This document shows positions 28,561 through 36,325 of a DNA stretch of 64,000 nt, in pieces. Where the stretch lies: the NCBI GenBank assembly GCA_016196035.1, contig JACPYM010000005.1:62001-126000 (forward strand). The letters run 5' to 3'. The stretch comes from Acidobacteriota bacterium (GTDB taxonomy: Bacteria > Acidobacteriota > Blastocatellia > RBC074). Below the pieces are notes generated by a model that did not search any database, was not told the DNA's origin, and saw nothing but the letters and a program-made list of their open reading frames with translations. The translations under genes were made by a program, and so were the position numbers. Positions within the stretch are counted from its first letter, which is position 1, and the number at the start of each line of letters is the position of its first letter.

Positions 28561-29250
28561 ATGCAGTATCGCAAGTTATTATTCGCCATTTTTCTTCTTT
28601 GTCTGAACGTTACTTACGCGGCGGCCCAGCAACCTGCCAAAGTGCGCAAGCCTGTCAAAAATCCGCCGCAATATCCGAACATCATTGATCTGGAAGGGCA
28701 GCAGCCGCAGCCCACGCAACAGCCGCAAACACAAGTGCCACCCCCCGCCGCTACGACGCCCGCGTTGCAATCCGAGGCGCTGGTGCAAGCCGTGATGGTG
28801 TTGGCGGGCGAAGTGCACACGCTGGTGGGCGAAATGCGCGCGCTCAATTTGCGGCAGCAGACGCAGGTGGAAATGGCGCGCATGACGCGGCTGGATTTGC
28901 GCGTGGATCATTACGAGCGCGAGTTGAAAACGGTCAAGGACCGCCTCGCCGCGCTGGAAATGGAAGAACAAAATCTGAATCAGTTGATGTCGCGCGAAGG
29001 CTTGCTGGCGCAAACCGCGAACATGGCTACGCTCGACCGCGACGCCACCATGCGTCAAATCAAACAGCAACAAGAAACCCGGTTGCGGCTGGTGCTGGAG
29101 GAAAAGGAACGCTTGCGCCGCGTGGAAGCAGACCTGACCAAAGAGTTGAACGCGGTGAAAGCGGTTGGTACCGAATCGGAACAACGTATCAAACAGGCCG
29201 AAGAGTTGTTGAAAGGCATTTCACCCACGTCACCATCTGACAAACCGTAA
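28561..29250 (+). CDS. Secreted coiled-coil protein of unknown function
   Basis: 229 aa, starting behind GAGG. Signal peptide (LLFAIFLLCLNVTYAAAQ), then a Pro/Gln-rich segment (QQPQPTQQPQTQVPPP) at about 45-65, and a long, charged, mostly helical region (about 75-225) with heptad-like spacing (DHYERELKTVKDRLAALEME, RLVLEEKERLRRVEADL). It is probably periplasmic and oligomeric. No family recognised. The 29251-29408 gap downstream shows no gene. Confidence 0.75.
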   Translation: MQYRKLLFAIFLLCLNVTYAAAQQPAKVRKPVKNPPQYPNIIDLEGQQPQPTQQPQTQVPPPAATTPALQSEALVQAVMVLAGEVHTLVGEMRALNLRQQTQVEMARMTRLDLRVDHYERELKTVKDRLAALEMEEQNLNQLMSREGLLAQTANMATLDRDATMRQIKQQQETRLRLVLEEKERLRRVEADLTKELNAVKAVGTESEQRIKQAEELLKGISPTSPSDKP

Positions 29251-29408
29251 AACACCTTGGTTCAAGCATGAAGGAAATGCGCCGCAGCTTGATGCCGATT
29301 TACGCAGACTGGGGATGATCTGATGTGCGTAATTCGGCGTTGAGTTGCGGCCAAACTGTTTTTCACTGAGCCATTGCCATCAAAAGACAAACATCATCAG
29401 GAGGCACG

Positions 29409-30593
29409 ATGAACGAAGACAATTTGAAACGGCGTGATTTCATCAAAGGCTCGGCGCTGGCGGGGCTGGCGGCACCCTTTCTACCCACTGAAGCATTGAG
29501 CGCTACCACCCCACAACGTGCTGCGCTTGGACAAGCCTTGCCCGTCATCATTTCCAGCGCGAACGGCGCGAACGTGCCGAAACGCGGCGTCACCCCGGCA
29601 GGCATCAGTTGCCTGGAACGTGCGATGCAAATTTTGAAAGCGGGCGGCGATACGCTCGATGCCGTCGTCGCGGGCGTCAACATTGTCGAGGATGACCCCG
29701 ATGACAATTCGGTCGGTTACGCCGGGCTGCCCAACGAAGAGTGCGAAGTCGAACTCGATGCCAGTGTTATGCACGGTCCGTCGCGGCGCGCGGGCGCGGT
29801 CGCCAGCATCAAAAACATCAAGAATCCGGCCTCCGTCGCCAAACTCGTGCTCGAACGCACCAGCCACATCCTGATCGTCGGCGAAGGCGCGCAGAAATTC
29901 GCGCTCAAACACGGTTTCAAAAAAGAAGACCTGTTGACCGAAGAGTCGCGCAAGGCTTGGCTGGCGTGGCGCGAAAGTCTGAATCCCAAAGACAGTTGGG
30001 GTCCCAACTGGCACAAGCCCGCCTCCGCTTCCACGCGCAAGGTTTCGCAAACCAACCTTTCGCCTGAAGACGCGCGCCTGCAAAACTGGATTGCCGAGGT
30101 TTTGCACTGGCGTCCGACCGGCACCATCAATTGCCTGGCCGTAGACGCCAACAACGACATCTCCGGTGTCACGACGACTTCGGGCCTGGCCTGGAAGATG
30201 CCCGGCCGCGTCGGCGATTCGCCGGTGATTGGCGCTGGACTTTACGTAGACAACGAAGTTGGCGCCGCCGGGTCAACCGGGTTGGGCGAAGAGAATATCT
30301 ACATCAGCGGCGGGCACACCGTTGTCGAAATGATGCGCCAGGGTAAATCGCCGACCGACGCCGCAATGGAAGCCTGCAAACGCGTGGCCGCGCGTTACGG
30401 CAACAACCAGCAGGAACTGGCCGACATAGACATCATCTTTTACGCCGTGAATAAGAAGGGCGAATACGGCTCGGCAGCGTTGTGGAACGGGCACCGTAAC
30501 ACACGCGGCGAACTGCAACGCAACAAATTCGCGGTGCACGATGGGAAAGCGGCGAAGCTGTTGGAGACGGCGTATTTGTTTGAGCGGAAGTAA
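29409..30593 (+). CDS. Tat-exported aspartylglucosaminidase-like Ntn hydrolase (isoaspartyl peptidase/asparaginase family)
   Basis: 394 aa, behind AGGAGG. The twin-arginine signal LKRRDFIKGSALAGLAAP indicates export folded. The enzyme is of the N-terminal-nucleophile type: an alpha chain (GLPNEECEVELDASVMHGPS) and the autocleavage site in WRPTGTINCLAVD, where Thr239 would become the nucleophile of the beta chain. The end is GSAALWNGHRNT...FAVHDG. Family members cleave the N-glycosidic Asn-GlcNAc bond or isoaspartyl peptides; which applies here is not evident. A decayed second copy of its 3' end lies downstream of the toxin-antitoxin pair. Confidence 0.9.
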   Translation: MNEDNLKRRDFIKGSALAGLAAPFLPTEALSATTPQRAALGQALPVIISSANGANVPKRGVTPAGISCLERAMQILKAGGDTLDAVVAGVNIVEDDPDDNSVGYAGLPNEECEVELDASVMHGPSRRAGAVASIKNIKNPASVAKLVLERTSHILIVGEGAQKFALKHGFKKEDLLTEESRKAWLAWRESLNPKDSWGPNWHKPASASTRKVSQTNLSPEDARLQNWIAEVLHWRPTGTINCLAVDANNDISGVTTTSGLAWKMPGRVGDSPVIGAGLYVDNEVGAAGSTGLGEENIYISGGHTVVEMMRQGKSPTDAAMEACKRVAARYGNNQQELADIDIIFYAVNKKGEYGSAALWNGHRNTRGELQRNKFAVHDGKAAKLLETAYLFERK

Positions 30594-30604
30594 AACGTGG
30601 CATT
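30445..30604. repeat. Direct repeat copy 1 (3' end of asparaginase-family gene)
   Basis: The last ~150 bases of the 29409-30593 gene and ~10 bases beyond recur, diverged, at 31154-31304. The most conserved stretch is GTTGGAGACGGCGTATTTGT, identical in both copies. Confidence 0.8.
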
Positions 30605-30616
30605 GAATGCTGGCGT

Positions 30617-30910
30617 ATGGGTTACAGATTCAAATGGGATCCAAACAAGGCGGCGGCCAACCTCGTCAATCATCAAGGCGTGAGCTTTGACGAGGCCAGC
30701 ACTGTCTTCGACCATCCGCCGGCTCGAATCTTTGACGACGAAGTTCACTCGTTTGATGAGCGGCGCGAGATTATCATCGGGCCTTCGATAAACGAGCGGT
30801 TGTTGCTGCTCTGCTTTATCGAACAGCCCAACGAAATTATTCGAATCATCAGCGCGCGGTTGCCGACCCCGCGCGAACGTAAAGCTTATGAAGAAAACAC
30901 CGGTTTCTAA
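30617..30910 (+). CDS. brnT: BrnT-family toxin
   Basis: 97 aa, the usual BrnT length. It begins YRFKWDPNKAAANLVNHQGV, with the family's SFDEASTVFDHP and later EIIIGPSINERLLLLCF and IRIISARLPTPRERKAYEE. BrnT is a RelE-fold ribonuclease that inhibits translation and is neutralised by a DNA-binding antitoxin. The start lies only 24 bases after the asparaginase-family gene. The 3' end overlaps the next gene by 23 bases, the usual toxin-first arrangement. Confidence 0.9.
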   Translation: MGYRFKWDPNKAAANLVNHQGVSFDEASTVFDHPPARIFDDEVHSFDERREIIIGPSINERLLLLCFIEQPNEIIRIISARLPTPRERKAYEENTGF

Positions 30911-31148
30911 AACACCACCGGCGGAATCACAGGAGATGCTGCCGGAATACAATTTTGACTATCGTCAGGCGCGGCCGAATCGTTTTGCGGGACAGCTCAG
31001 TGAGGAACGTCTGGTGGCGTTGGTTGACCAAGACGTTGCACAAGTGTTTACGACCGCAGAGTCTGTCAACAATGTCTTGCGCGCTGTGGTTACAGCGCTG
31101 CCTAAAGCTGCAAAGCCAAAAACGGCTCGGAAACAAAAGCACGCCTAG
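30888..31148 (+). CDS. BrnA-type antitoxin
   Basis: 86 aa, overlapping the toxin by 23 bases with no separate ribosome site, so translation is probably coupled. The sequence has the form common in this antitoxin group: MLPEYNFDYRQARPNRFA, then LVDQDVAQVFTTAESVNNVL, a short ribbon-helix-helix-like segment, and a basic tail (KPKTARKQKHA). It should bind the toxin and the shared promoter. Confidence 0.8.
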   Translation: MKKTPVSKTPPAESQEMLPEYNFDYRQARPNRFAGQLSEERLVALVDQDVAQVFTTAESVNNVLRAVVTALPKAAKPKTARKQKHA

Positions 31149-31153
31149 CCCAG

Positions 31154-31304
31154 CCGCGAACAAGCGGGGCGAATGCGGCTCGGCGTCTCTGTGGAACGGG
31201 CAGCGGCACATGCGCGGCGAATTGAGCCGCAACAAATTTGCGGTGTAAGGAAGCGAGGCTGTTGGAGACGGCGTATTTGTTTGAGCGGAAGTGAAGAGTG
31301 GCAG
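31154..31304 (+). pseudogene. Decayed duplicate of the asparaginase-family gene 3' end
   Basis: Aligned to 30445-30604 this reads NKRGECGSASLWNGQRHMRG and LSRNKFAV, then an early TAA, a short deletion, and the near-identical end (GGAGACGGCGTATTTGTTTG). Together the copies bracket the toxin-antitoxin pair as direct repeats. It has no start and cannot make a product. Confidence 0.8.
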
Positions 31305-31329
31305 TGCGAAGTTCACTTCTAGGTAGGTG

Positions 31330-31540
31330 GCATGAGGTGTCTAGCATTAGACACCGGTGTCTAGTATTGGATGCTGGTGTCTAATGCTAAATCGGAACAA
31401 CCAACATTGGGACAGTGCGCCGGTACGGAACCGGGAGCGATAGCGACCGGGTGCTGCCGAATAGGTCTAACACGAAGTCACCCGGTCGCTATCGCTCCCG
31501 GTTCCGTACCAATGTTGCGTGTTCTGATTTAGACACCAGA
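31330..31540. repeat. Hairpin element B (CTAAATCGGAACA termini) with flanking GGTGTCTA repeats
   Basis: The inner arms are a perfect 32-bp inverted repeat (31422-31453 against 31479-31510; GGTACGGAACCGGGAGCGAT). The outer arms are GCTAAATCGGAACAACCAAC (31386) and CCAATGTTGCGTGTTCTGAT (31509). Outside these, GGTGTCTA and its complement TAGACACC recur several times (31338-31385 and 31531-31537). There is no ORF. The interval 31305-31569 is otherwise empty. Confidence 0.8.
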
Positions 31541-31569
31541 ACAGCGGTCGAATTTAACAAGAGGAAACG

Positions 31570-31959
31570 ATGAAGCGAACATGGACAATCATCGGCGTTG
31601 CTGATGTTGCTCGCAGCTTTAAGTGGTATCAGTCGCTGTTCGGCCAACCGGAAACGACTCCCGCTCATGATGACTTTGGGCAGATCCTGGACACAGATGG
31701 AACGGTCTTGCTTTGCCTTCACCAGTGGGGCGCCCACGAACATCCACCCTTGACTAGCCCCGCTCACGCTCAGCCTGGCAATGGACTACTCTTGTTCTTC
31801 CGCGTGGATGACTTCAATGAAACGCTGCTACGGGCTCGCGCGCTTGTCGCTGGATTTGAAGAGGAACCTCATTTGAGCCCCAATACTGGCACCAGCGAGT
31901 TCGCACTCCGTGATCCTGATGGGTATTACGTCATGGTCAGCGCGCTTCCTGCGGCTTAA
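31570..31959 (+). CDS. VOC (glyoxalase/bleomycin-resistance) family protein
   Basis: 129 aa, behind AGAGGAAA. The vicinal-oxygen-chelate fold is indicated by IIGVADVARSFKWYQSLFG, LLLFFRVDDFNETLLRARAL and the closing FALRDPDGYYVMVSA. Single-domain VOC proteins act as dimers in dioxygenases, glyoxalases, isomerases or drug-binding proteins. The substrate cannot be assigned. Confidence 0.88.
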   Translation: MKRTWTIIGVADVARSFKWYQSLFGQPETTPAHDDFGQILDTDGTVLLCLHQWGAHEHPPLTSPAHAQPGNGLLLFFRVDDFNETLLRARALVAGFEEEPHLSPNTGTSEFALRDPDGYYVMVSALPAA

Positions 31960-32058
31960 TTCAGACTTTAGGCGCTTGAGAGCAAGAGAAAGAAATGGGT
32001 GATATGGCAAGGAGTGTGTCAACGCCTTCTTGCTTTCAATTACGAATAAGGCAAGGGA

Positions 32059-32679
32059 ATGAGTGAGAATGACTATCAACAGCTTGTCGAGCGTGTACTG
32101 CAAGACTCCGCCAAGCTGATGATTGCCACTGATACCGGCATCGAAGCCGCGCAACAATTGGGCCGACTCGCGGCGCAGGAAGAGATTGACTGGGCCTTGG
32201 CGGGCGGGTTGGCGATGCACCTTTATGGCAGCCCGCGCCTGACGAAAGATGTCGACATTATTGCCTCGCGGGACTTGTCGCTGACGCCGCAACATCGGCT
32301 GAACTTTGGCGGCAATAGCTATACGCAGCAGGTCGGCAAGTACGCCGTCCAAATTGATTGGATTGTACGGAACGATGGGTATCAGAAGTATTACCGGGCG
32401 GCTTTGAAGGAAGCAATTAAACTGTCAAATGGTTTGCGTTTGGTGACACCTGAATGGCTGGTGATTCTCAAGCTCAATGCCGGGCGGCAAAAAGACCTCG
32501 ACGACATCGTCTTCCTGCTCAGGCAGCCGAACATGGTTGATCGTCCAACCATTAAACAGAAAGTCGTTGAAACGGCTGGCGAGGACGCCTGGCTTGCGAT
32601 GTTGCCGAATTTTCGCCGCTTATGCGATCTGGCGGATGGCAATACGAAAGAGCCGGGCAAATATTACGATGAGGAGTAG
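32059..32679 (+). CDS. AbiEii/AbiGii-type nucleotidyltransferase domain protein
   Basis: 206 aa. The nucleotidyltransferase core shows WALAGGLAMHLYGSPRLTKD followed by VDII, the Gly-rich motif and DxD metal site expected of the MNT/AbiEii superfamily, then IDWIVRNDGYQKYY and PEWLVILKLNAGRQKDLDDI. Many relatives are toxins of type IV or VII toxin-antitoxin systems. No recognisable antitoxin partner (AbiEi or HEPN) is adjacent, so it may be an orphan. Ribosome site AAGGGA. Confidence 0.75.
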   Translation: MSENDYQQLVERVLQDSAKLMIATDTGIEAAQQLGRLAAQEEIDWALAGGLAMHLYGSPRLTKDVDIIASRDLSLTPQHRLNFGGNSYTQQVGKYAVQIDWIVRNDGYQKYYRAALKEAIKLSNGLRLVTPEWLVILKLNAGRQKDLDDIVFLLRQPNMVDRPTIKQKVVETAGEDAWLAMLPNFRRLCDLADGNTKEPGKYYDEE

Positions 32680-32713
32680 CGCCAGCGTATGCCAAGGCGC
32701 AACGCAAATACCT

Positions 32714-32989
32714 ATGGCAATCGAGCTGACCAAAGAAGCAAAGCAGAATGCGCTTGAGTCGCTGCAAAAATACTTTGAGTTGAACATGGAGGAGCCGCTC
32801 GGCAACCTGGCCGCAGGCGCGCTGCTCACCTTCATCCTCGAAGAAATCGGGCCGAGCATTTACAACAAAGGCGTCGCCGATGCGCAGGAACGCATGCAGG
32901 CGCGCCTGGGCGAGCTTGACTACGAAGTGCACGAAGACGAATTTCAGTACTGGCGCAAGCCTGAGCGGCAGCATAAAGGCCGTCGGTGA
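32714..32989 (+). CDS. DUF2164-family small protein
   Basis: 91 aa from ATG 32714; the longer open frame upstream is a shadow of the preceding gene. It reads IELTKEAKQNALESLQKYFE, then EPLGNLAAGALLTFILEEIG, PSIYNKGVADAQERMQARL and DEFQYWRKPE. This matches the DUF2164 family of short, mostly helical proteins of unknown function. It follows the nucleotidyltransferase by 34 bases on the same strand and may be co-transcribed with it. Confidence 0.8.
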   Translation: MAIELTKEAKQNALESLQKYFELNMEEPLGNLAAGALLTFILEEIGPSIYNKGVADAQERMQARLGELDYEVHEDEFQYWRKPERQHKGRR

Positions 32990-32996
32990 GATCGCC

Positions 32997-33092
32997 TAGA
33001 TCGGTTTTCACTTCGGTGTATGGCAAAAAGCCGCGCAGCGGTACTGTCCCGGCGCGGCGCGCCTACCGTACACGCAAATGAAAACCGATCTA
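32997..33092. repeat. Hairpin element C (TAGATCGG termini)
   Basis: 96 bp: TAGATCGGTTTTCACTTCGG at the left pairs with the right end CAAATGAAAACCGATCTA, interrupted by one short mismatch block. The middle is a GC-rich hairpin (CCGCGC / GCGCGG). The ends match those of element D (TTAGATC-GTTT, then TGTACGG). Confidence 0.75.
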
Positions 33093-33114
33093 AGATTCAC
33101 AGGGGGGAACGCGT

Positions 33115-33573
33115 ATGAAGAAACTTTCCTTGCTCCTTTTGACTTTCATCCTGGGCGGCTTGGTTGTCGTCCCGGGGCTGAGCCGCCCGCAGCGTGTGAA
33201 CGAACGCCAGGCCATCGAGGCGGAGATGCAAGCCTATGCTCGCGATTTGCGAAGTGGCACGCCAGCCGAAGTCGCCGCGCATTTTACCAAGGATGGCGAA
33301 TTGCTGTTGCCTGGTACGGACACGCTGCATGGCCGCGAGGCAATTCGGAACTTTCTGACGCCGCTGGCCGGGGCTGTGGAAGTCGAGGCGGTGACGATTA
33401 CGACTGATCTGATTGAGGCGAGCGGCGCGAGCGCGACGCAATGGGGCGCGTACAAGCAAGTGGCCGGAGAACGTGGGAAAGAGAAGCAAACTTACACCGG
33501 GCGTTACGCCGCGCTTTGGCATCAGGAAGACGGACACTGGCGGCTGGCGAAGCTGCTGATGCAGCCGAAATAG
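33115..33573 (+). CDS. Secreted SnoaL/DUF4440-like protein
   Basis: 152 aa, behind GGGGGG. Signal peptide (LSLLLLTFILGGLVVVPG). The mature domain reads AIEAEMQAYARDLRSGTPAE, FTKDGELLLPGTDTLHGREA and ends YAALWHQEDGHWRLAKLLMQ, the layout of the NTF2-like SnoaL/DUF4440 fold. These proteins form dimers around a pocket and may be enzymes or ligand binders. No catalytic residues identified. A tail tube gene follows 16 bases later. Confidence 0.8.
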   Translation: MKKLSLLLLTFILGGLVVVPGLSRPQRVNERQAIEAEMQAYARDLRSGTPAEVAAHFTKDGELLLPGTDTLHGREAIRNFLTPLAGAVEVEAVTITTDLIEASGASATQWGAYKQVAGERGKEKQTYTGRYAALWHQEDGHWRLAKLLMQPK

Positions 33574-33589
33574 AAGGCGGAGGTGACCT

Positions 33590-34048
33590 ATGGCAGACGA
33601 TGGTTCAAAACAAAGTGCGAGCGTGTGGCCGTTACCGAAGTTTTACTTCCAGGTCAATTGGGGCGGGCAGGTCATGAATTTCCAGGAGGTCTCGGGGCTT
33701 GATGTCGAAGCGCAGCCAATCGAGTACCGTCACGGCGACAGCCCTGTGTTCTCAACGATCAAAATGCCGGGAATCAAGAAGTACGGTAACGTGACGATGA
33801 AAAAGGGCGTTTTCAAGGGCGATCAAAAGTTTTGGGACTGGTTCAACCAGATCAAGCTGAACACGATCAAGCGCGAGACGGTCACCATCAGCCTGCTTGA
33901 CGAGACTGGCGCGCCGACGATGGTCTTTACGCTGACCAACGCCTGGCCGACCAAAATCACAGGCACAGACCTTAAATCGGACGGCAATGAAGTTGCCATC
34001 GAAACCATCGAGCTTGTGCACGAAGGTCTCACGATTCGCAATGCTTGA
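33590..34048 (+). CDS. Orphan contractile-tail tube protein (T4 gp19 / Pvc1-like)
   Basis: 152 aa, with an almost ideal GGAGGTGA ribosome site. It begins PLPKFYFQVNWGGQVMNFQE, with SGLDVEAQPIEYRHGD, then MKKGVFKGDQKFWDWFNQI and LTNAWPTKITGTDLKSDGNE, ending ELVHEGLTIRNA. This is the tube-subunit family (TIGR02241-type) of phage tails and extracellular contractile injection systems. No sheath, baseplate, spike or ATPase gene is nearby, so it is isolated here. Confidence 0.9.
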   Translation: MADDGSKQSASVWPLPKFYFQVNWGGQVMNFQEVSGLDVEAQPIEYRHGDSPVFSTIKMPGIKKYGNVTMKKGVFKGDQKFWDWFNQIKLNTIKRETVTISLLDETGAPTMVFTLTNAWPTKITGTDLKSDGNEVAIETIELVHEGLTIRNA

Positions 34049-34134
34049 GCGTAGAAATGTCGAACGTCCGGTCAGGCGCGCACCGCCCAGGACTTTTGTT
34101 CAAAGGTTTGACCACGCGCCGCAACTTTTCTTGA

Positions 34135-34164
34135 GTGACAGCCAAACCGGCCCTTTGCTATAGT
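34135..34164 (+). promoter_or_regulatory. Candidate promoter of the exopolysaccharide precursor genes
   Basis: GTGACA (34135-34140) and TATAGT (34159-34164), 18 bases apart, resemble -35 and -10 boxes and lie 78 bases upstream of the GTG start of the UDP-glucose dehydrogenase gene. Confidence 0.35.
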
Positions 34165-34241
34165 CCCGCTTCGTTCACCTCATCCCCGATACGTTATGGC
34201 TCACCAATCGCATCGCAGTTGATTCAAGGAGGAAAAAATTC

Positions 34242-35693
34242 GTGGAAGTATGTGTTGTCGGTACCGGCTATGTCGGCTTGGTCACGGGGACGTGTCTGGC
34301 TTATCTGGGGCGTTCGGTCGTTTGCGTAGACATTGACGAACGTAAAATTGAAATGTTGCGCGCGGGCAAATCGCCGATCTATGAACCGGGCCTGGATCAG
34401 TTGATCACCGCCGGCATGCAGCGCGGCAATTTGCGTTTTTCGACCGAGTTGAGCGCGGCGGTCAAAGGGGCCGAAGTGATTTTCATCGCCGTGGGCACGC
34501 CGCCGCTGCCGACGGGGAAGGCTGATTTGTCTTACGTCGAGGCCGTCGCGCGCCAAATCGGGCGCGCGCTCGATTGCGAACGCCGCCGCATCGTGGTCAA
34601 CAAATCCACCGTGCCCATCGGGTCGGGCAATTGGGTTGAGATGATTTTGAAAGAGGGCTTGCAGGACAATTCGGCCTATCGGGAAAAGCTGGCGAGCATG
34701 GCTGCGAGCAATGGCGGCACGTCAATGACTTCAGTGAGCCGCAAACTGCCAGGGCTGAAACCGGAAGACTTGTTCCTGGTTGCGTCGAATCCTGAATTCC
34801 TGCGCGAAGGTTCGGCGATTACCGACACCTTTTACCCAGACCGTATCGTGATTGGCGCGAGTGATGCTTATGCGGCGGAACGTTTGCGCGCGCTGTACGA
34901 ACCAATCATCGAGCAAACTTTTGCGCCGCCGCCGACGGCTGCACGTCCGAGCGGCTTTACGGCGGTGCCCGTCGTGACAACCGATCTGGCGTCGGCGGAG
35001 ATGATCAAGTACGCGGCCAATGCCTTCCTAGCGACCAAGATCAGCTTCGCCAACGAAATCGCCAACATCTGCGAGCGTGTCGGCGCGGACATCACCGAAG
35101 TCGTGCGCGGCTTTGGCTTGGACAGCCGCATCGGGCCGAAGTTCCTGAACGCGGGCGTAGGCTGGGGCGGTTCGTGCTTTGGCAAGGACGTGTCAGCCTT
35201 GGTGGATATTGCCAAGGAATACGCCTACGACCCGGCGATGCTGCACGCGACGGTGGCGGTCAATCAGCGCCAGCGCCACGTGGCGCTGCAAAAGCTGCAA
35301 GCCGAATTGAAGATCATCAAGGGCAAGACGATTGGCCTGCTGGGCTTGGCGTTCAAGCCTGAAACCGATGATCTGCGCGATGCGCCCGCGCTGGACATTG
35401 CGCGCGAATTGCTGTCGCGGGGCGCACGGGTGAAAGTCTACGACCCAATTGCGATGGAGGCTTGCCGCAAGCAGCATCCTGACCTGAAGGTCGAATACGC
35501 CGAGAACATCCTGCAACTGGCCGAAGAGTGCGATGCCTTGGTGGTTGTGACCGAGTGGGAAGAGTTCCGCTATCTCGAACTTGAACAACTGGGCGAGGTG
35601 ATGCGGACGAAATTCATCGTGGATGGGCGCAATGTGCTTGACCCGGCAGCGGTGTTGCAAGCTGGATTCACATATCGCGGGATTGGCCGTTAG
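34242..35693 (+). CDS. ugd: UDP-glucose 6-dehydrogenase
   Basis: 483 aa, starting at GTG 34242 behind AAGGAGG. The NAD-binding fold starts VCVVGTGYVGLVTGTCLAYL; NKSTVPIGSG and ASNPEFLREGSAI follow. The catalytic cysteine is Cys312 in GWGGSCFGKD. The C-terminal domain contains GLAFKPETDDLRDAP. It oxidises UDP-glucose to UDP-glucuronate, feeding the decarboxylase at 36326. Two loops (about 136-172 and 228-243) look longer than in common homologues. A small toxin-antitoxin-like pair separates it from the decarboxylase gene. Confidence 0.95.
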   Translation: MEVCVVGTGYVGLVTGTCLAYLGRSVVCVDIDERKIEMLRAGKSPIYEPGLDQLITAGMQRGNLRFSTELSAAVKGAEVIFIAVGTPPLPTGKADLSYVEAVARQIGRALDCERRRIVVNKSTVPIGSGNWVEMILKEGLQDNSAYREKLASMAASNGGTSMTSVSRKLPGLKPEDLFLVASNPEFLREGSAITDTFYPDRIVIGASDAYAAERLRALYEPIIEQTFAPPPTAARPSGFTAVPVVTTDLASAEMIKYAANAFLATKISFANEIANICERVGADITEVVRGFGLDSRIGPKFLNAGVGWGGSCFGKDVSALVDIAKEYAYDPAMLHATVAVNQRQRHVALQKLQAELKIIKGKTIGLLGLAFKPETDDLRDAPALDIARELLSRGARVKVYDPIAMEACRKQHPDLKVEYAENILQLAEECDALVVVTEWEEFRYLELEQLGEVMRTKFIVDGRNVLDPAAVLQAGFTYRGIGR

Positions 35694-35735
35694 GCGTAGC
35701 TTGGAGGGTGTCTGTTTCAGCGCATCCTGGTCAAA

Positions 35736-35999
35736 ATGCGTGAGCGGGTTCGGGCCGGGCAATTGACGATTCCCAAGCATGCGTTCCAGGCAATGTTGGA
35801 TGATGCATTGTGGCCTTCGGACTTGAAGCATTGCGTGCTGCACGGCACAATCACTGAGCGTCAATGGGACGAGAAGTGGGGTGAGTGGAAGTACGTCATC
35901 GAAGGAGAGGCGCGGGATGGCCGTGTCATTGAGATGGTTGCTAAACTTGGCCCCGATGATACGGTCGTGATTACTGTGTACCTGAGTTTTCAATTTTGA
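35736..35999 (+). CDS. DUF4258 protein, probable toxin of a MqsR/HigB-like pair
   Basis: 87 aa. It reads RAGQLTIPKHAFQAMLDDAL, WPSDLKHCVLHGTITERQW, then a beta hairpin with VIEGEARDGRVIEMVAKLG, ending VVITVYLSFQF. This is DUF4258, typically encoded beside a YgiT-type zinc-finger partner and proposed to be an RNase toxin related to RelE/MqsR. The ATG has no good ribosome site; a CTG 24 bases upstream follows GGAGGG and might be used. It is just ahead of the partner gene. Confidence 0.75.
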   Translation: MRERVRAGQLTIPKHAFQAMLDDALWPSDLKHCVLHGTITERQWDEKWGEWKYVIEGEARDGRVIEMVAKLGPDDTVVITVYLSFQF

Positions 36000-36001
36000 C
36001 T

Positions 36002-36292
36002 ATGAACGATCTTAAGGCGAAAAATCAAAAGCTGCGCGGTCAGACTAAGGCGATGCGCGTCTGCTCGTTCTGTGGGCAATTGGCGGCGCGCGAAGTATAC
36101 AAGCCGCAGTTGTTTGAGCGCGACCAACAGTGGTTGGTAGTTGAGCAAGTGCCGACGATGGTTTGCGGCAATTGCGGCGAGACATACTTTACCGGCGGCA
36201 CGTTGGAGGAGTTGGAACGCATCCTCGATCATCAGGCCGAATTGACCACGTTGCGTCCGGTTCTGGTAGCGCAATTCTCTCAAGCTGCGTAA
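36002..36292 (+). CDS. YgiT-type zinc-finger protein, probable antitoxin
   Basis: 96 aa from ATG 36002, two bases after the DUF4258 stop; an in-frame TTG at 35996 would overlap it. Two CxxC pairs are seen: VCSFCGQLAAREVY and MVCGNCGETYFTGG, the YgiT/MqsA-type zinc ribbon. A helical tail follows (LEELERILDHQAELTT). No separate HTH domain is visible, unlike full-length MqsA. It likely neutralises the preceding protein. Confidence 0.8.
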   Translation: MNDLKAKNQKLRGQTKAMRVCSFCGQLAAREVYKPQLFERDQQWLVVEQVPTMVCGNCGETYFTGGTLEELERILDHQAELTTLRPVLVAQFSQAA

Positions 36293-36325
36293 TCAATTTA
36301 TAAATTTGTTCTTTCAAGGAGCGTA

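Noticed and set aside
33590-34048. A contractile injection system or prophage at the tail tube gene.
   Set aside because: No sheath, baseplate, spike, portal, terminase or integrase gene is seen on either side.
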